Positions 61,968-64,000 of a stretch of 64,000 bases of DNA are shown here, piece by piece (the first letter of the stretch is position 1; every line of letters starts with the position of its first letter). The notes beneath the pieces were generated by a model. That model did not search any database. It was not told the origin of the DNA and saw only the letters and a program-made list of their open reading frames with translations. The translations under genes and the position numbers were made by a program. Origin of the DNA: Streptomyces europaeiscabiei (GTDB taxonomy: Bacteria; Actinomycetota; Actinomycetes; Streptomycetales; Streptomycetaceae); NCBI RefSeq assembly GCF_036346855.1, contig NZ_CP107841.1, positions 3,104,001 to 3,168,000 of the forward strand. Reading direction: 5' to 3'.

Positions 61968-62690
61968 CTGCGCCGTTCATGGTCACCGGGGGCGTATCGG
62001 CTCCAGGTGCCTCCGGCTTCGGTGACCAGGCGGGTGGCCGTCTTGTCGTGGTGACCGAGGGCCTTCGCGATGACGGGGGCCGGGGCTTGAAGGACGAGTT
62101 GGCGGATCGCGGAGGTCCGGCCGCGCTGCGGCGGCGCCGATCTCTCGCAGGTGGACCGGTGGCCAGGCCCTGCAGGAGGCGGACGACGTTGGGGTTGCGG
62201 AGCCAGATCAGCCGACTCCTGGGCCGGTCCATCTCCAGCAGGGCAGTGACCAACGGTTGCAGCGAAACCCCGCCTGTTGCCCTGCTCCGCAGGAGCTTCG
62301 ATTTTCCCCCGCCCTGAAGGACGGGGCATCCTCGAAGGAGATCAGGTGAAGGAGCGACACGGCCGGTGCCGTCGTCGAGGAGTCGGCCGAGGGCGGCGGC
62401 GAGGGTGCAGCGTTCGCAGAGGCGCCCGCCGAGCAAGGACCCTTCGAAGCCCGCAGCGGTCGCAGAAGAAGTCGCGGGTGATGCCCGCGCAGTCGCGGCA
62501 GACCGGTGCACCGGCATCGCTTCGGCCCGGCAACAGTCGGTCAGTTCGGCAGCCGGGGCAGCAACCGCGGACGCGCATTGCGCGTTCGTAGCAGGTTCGG
62601 CAGATCGGACCGTCTGACCACTCGGCGGACTTCGCCGCCCGACGCCCGCAGCGTGCGCAGGTCCGGACGTGCCACCGCTCGTGCGAGGGA
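61968..62690 (-). pseudogene. decayed zinc-ribbon integrase-like gene
   Basis: Fragments in several frames: zinc ribbons RTCARCGRRAAKSAEWSDGP, CRTCYERAMRVRGCCPGC and VCRDCAGITRDFFCDRCG; then GSLLGGRLCERCTLAAALGR; then TALLEMDRPRSRLIWLRNPN; and at the end QAPAPVIAKALGHHDKTATR, LVTEAGGTWSRYAPGDHERR. Order and motifs fit the same broad class of zinc-ribbon integrase proteins as at 29057-31354. Large internal losses and frameshifts make it inactive. An IS605-like hairpin sits in the middle. Confidence 0.65.
62307..62326. mobile_element. IS605-type end hairpin, remnant
   Basis: CCCCGCCCTGAAGGACGGGG (one mismatch), followed by CATCCTCGAAGGAGATCAG. The sequence strongly resembles subterminal hairpins of IS200/IS605 elements. 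No tnpA or tnpB remains; it interrupts the decayed integrase. Confidence 0.5.
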
Positions 62691-62765
62691 TTCCATGATG
62701 TGCCTTGCGGGAGGGCGGCCGCACGGACCTGGACGGTTGCGCGGGAGGAGGAGGCGACTGTTGCC

Positions 62766-63185
62766 TCACGGCGCCGGTACGGCGCCGATCTGCTGCATGA
62801 GCCCGAGGAGATCGGGCTGACCCCGCTCTTTGACGATGCGTCCATCGGCCAGGTAGTAGAAGTTCATGGCCTGGACCGCGATCTTGTTGCCGGTGGCAGG
62901 GATGCCGAAGAACTCGCCTTCGTGAGTGCCGCGCATGGTGAACCGTGCGGCCACCGTGCTGCCTTCGGTGATGCTCTCCTCCAGAGTCCACCGGACGTCG
63001 GGGAATGCGCTGCGCATCATCGCGATGATCTCCAGGTAGCCCTCGGGGCCCCGCAGCGGTTCAGCGTGACTGGGTGCGTGGAACACCGCGTCGGGGTCGA
63101 TGACCTCCCGGGCAAGGTCCTCGTCGGCTGTGTTGATGAACTCGACGAAGCGCTTCATCACTGATTCAACGGATTCCGGTGACAT
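62766..63185 (-). CDS. SnoaL-like/NTF2-fold protein
   Basis: 139 residues from MSPESVESVMKRFVEFINTA. The SnoaL pattern is clear: DPDAVFHAPSHAEPLRGPEG, IAMMRSAFPDVRWTLEESI, RFTMRGTHEGEFFGIPATGN, then FYYLADGRIVKERGQPDLLG. Family members cyclise polyketides or hydrolyse epoxides; stand-alone copies of this type are often of unknown use. Divergent from a PadR regulator with two operators between. Confidence 0.9.
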   Translation of the reverse strand: MSPESVESVMKRFVEFINTADEDLAREVIDPDAVFHAPSHAEPLRGPEGYLEIIAMMRSAFPDVRWTLEESITEGSTVAARFTMRGTHEGEFFGIPATGNKIAVQAMNFYYLADGRIVKERGQPDLLGLMQQIGAVPAP

Positions 63186-63249
63186 CTGCCTCTGCCTCTC
63201 TGCCTGCGTGGTGGTGTTCGAAGCGAACGGCAGGACCATGACGACAGTA

Positions 63250-63281
63250 ACATCGAATCGATGTGAACATCGTTTCGATGT
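63250..63281. promoter_or_regulatory. tandem palindromic operators of the PadR regulator
   Basis: ACATCGAATCGATGT and ACATCGTTTCGATGT, both perfect palindromes around 1- and 3-bp centres, separated by 2 bp. They lie 14 bp before the PadR start and cover the divergent SnoaL promoter. Confidence 0.85.
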
Positions 63282-63295
63282 GTCATCCTGGAGGG

Positions 63296-63874
63296 ATGCT
63301 GGAACTCTCCATACTCGGCTTCCTGGCCGCAGGCCCCCTTCCCGGACACGAGCTGCGCCGCCGCGTCACGCACCTCACCGGATACAGCCGACCGGTCAGC
63401 GACGGCACCCTCTACCCGGCGATCAACCGCCTGACCAAGGCCGGACTGATTCAGCGGCGACCCGCGCCGGAAGCAGGAGGCGGCCGGTATGTGCTGAACC
63501 TGACCGACACGGGCCGCGAGGACATGCTCCGGCGGCTGCGCGAGCCGGCCGAGCACGAACTCACCGACTTCCCCCGCTGGTTCACGATCCTGGCCTTCCT
63601 CTCCCTGCTCCCGGACGTGGCCGACCAGCACGCGGTGCTCAGGCGCCGGCTCGCCTTCCTGGAGGAATCGGCGAGCTTCTTCTACGACGGAGACAAGCCG
63701 CTGCGCGCCGAGGAGGTCGCAGACCCCTACCGGCGCGGCATGCTGCTCACCGCCCGCGCCACCAGCCAGGCCGAACGAACCTGGATCCGCGAGTCCCTCG
63801 GCCAGGGCACCCCCGAGCCCGGCCCCACGCGCGACCCACACGCCTCCTCCCCGCTCGACGCATCGGCGAGCTGA
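63296..63874 (+). CDS. PadR-family transcriptional regulator
   Basis: 192 residues; ATG at 63296 directly behind GGAGGG. PadR winged helix: MLELSILGFLAAGPLPGHEL, then SDGTLYPAINRLTKAGLIQR and GRYVLNLTDTGREDMLRRL. The C-terminal half is the helical PadR-2 type dimerisation domain. It most likely represses both the SnoaL gene and itself with the quinone reductase that follows 22 bp after its stop. Confidence 0.92.
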   Translation: MLELSILGFLAAGPLPGHELRRRVTHLTGYSRPVSDGTLYPAINRLTKAGLIQRRPAPEAGGGRYVLNLTDTGREDMLRRLREPAEHELTDFPRWFTILAFLSLLPDVADQHAVLRRRLAFLEESASFFYDGDKPLRAEEVADPYRRGMLLTARATSQAERTWIRESLGQGTPEPGPTRDPHASSPLDASAS

Positions 63875-63896
63875 CAGACAACGAAAGGCGCCCCCC

Positions 63897-64000
63897 ATGC
63901 TTGCTTCCTGGTACGACGCACAAGGCAAGGCCACCGAGGTACTGCAGGTCGGTGAACTGCCTGACCCCACCCCCGGCCCTGGCGAGGTCCGGGTCCGCGT
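63897..64000 (+). CDS. quinone oxidoreductase/MDR protein, 5' part only
   Basis: Starts MLASWYDAQGKATEVLQVGE, then LPDPTPGPGEVRVR, the N-terminal strand pair of NADPH:quinone reductases. GAAAGG 9-14 nt upstream of the ATG. Runs off the window edge. Follows the PadR gene and is a likely target. Confidence 0.85.
   Translation, partial: MLASWYDAQGKATEVLQVGELPDPTPGPGEVRVR

Overview
The window reads as chromosomal DNA of a Streptomyces (or very close relative). Codon third positions are almost all G or C, and there are many GTG starts, GGAGG-type ribosome binding sites, an RNase P RNA of the actinobacterial type, Streptomyces core genes (RNase H/phosphatase fusion, Nif3-like protein, F420-dependent oxidoreductase, KstR-like TetR regulator) and a large share of regulators, reductases and transporters. 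No rRNA, tRNA or CRISPR array was found.

Layout. 1-14.6 kb is mostly core: a cut-off DUF262/DUF1524 (GmrSD-like) nuclease at the left edge, rnpB, an AraC/EamA pair, a MerR/membrane pair, an RNB exoribonuclease with a probable indel near its 3' end, yaaA, an Entner-Doudoroff-type aldolase behind a palindromic operator, and the Nif3 / zinc-ribbon / RNase H operon. 14.6-29 kb is accessory: a decayed Y-family polymerase, two aldo/keto reductases, an MFS pump, and a redox or carbonyl-stress set (quinone oxidoreductase, MerR, SDR, DJ-1/PfpI) joined by three near-identical MerR-type operators; then a TetR/SDR pair and transposase debris. 29-33 kb holds a tyrosine-recombinase / XRE / zinc-ribbon integrase trio whose last member is frameshifted.

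33-56 kb carries SDR, Zn-ADH and MaoC genes, a response regulator, two transport or methyltransferase genes, a large Mrr-nuclease/TerD fusion, a cell-wall amidase, an F420 oxidoreductase, an overlapping glycosyltransferase-methyltransferase-prenyltransferase-like operon, a KstR-like regulator, and an aldehyde dehydrogenase-ferredoxin operon divergent from a metallo-beta-lactamase-fold gene. Sites fitting the KstR consensus (T-N2-AAC-N2-GTT-N2-A) lie upstream of the MaoC operon, the kstR gene and the ALDH/MBL pair. A second palindrome (CTGACG-N3-CGTCAG) recurs at the MaoC, ALDH and F420-oxidoreductase promoters, with a weaker copy before an MFS gene. Together these look like a lipid- or steroid-type catabolic regulon under two regulators.

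51.5-63 kb is a gene graveyard: a TPR gene split by an IS200/IS605-type tnpB-only element, a truncated aminoglycoside phosphotransferase, fragments of an ECF-type transporter, and a second decayed zinc-ribbon integrase. Intact genes among these are a small secreted transglycosylase-like protein, a Cys/Trp-rich small protein, a NUDIX hydrolase, and a SnoaL / PadR / quinone-reductase set with two tandem palindromic operators.

Short tandem repeats (17-24 bp) and a dispersed about 100-130 bp palindromic intergenic repeat (three copies) are unusually frequent. All functional calls rest on reading motifs by eye; no database search was run.
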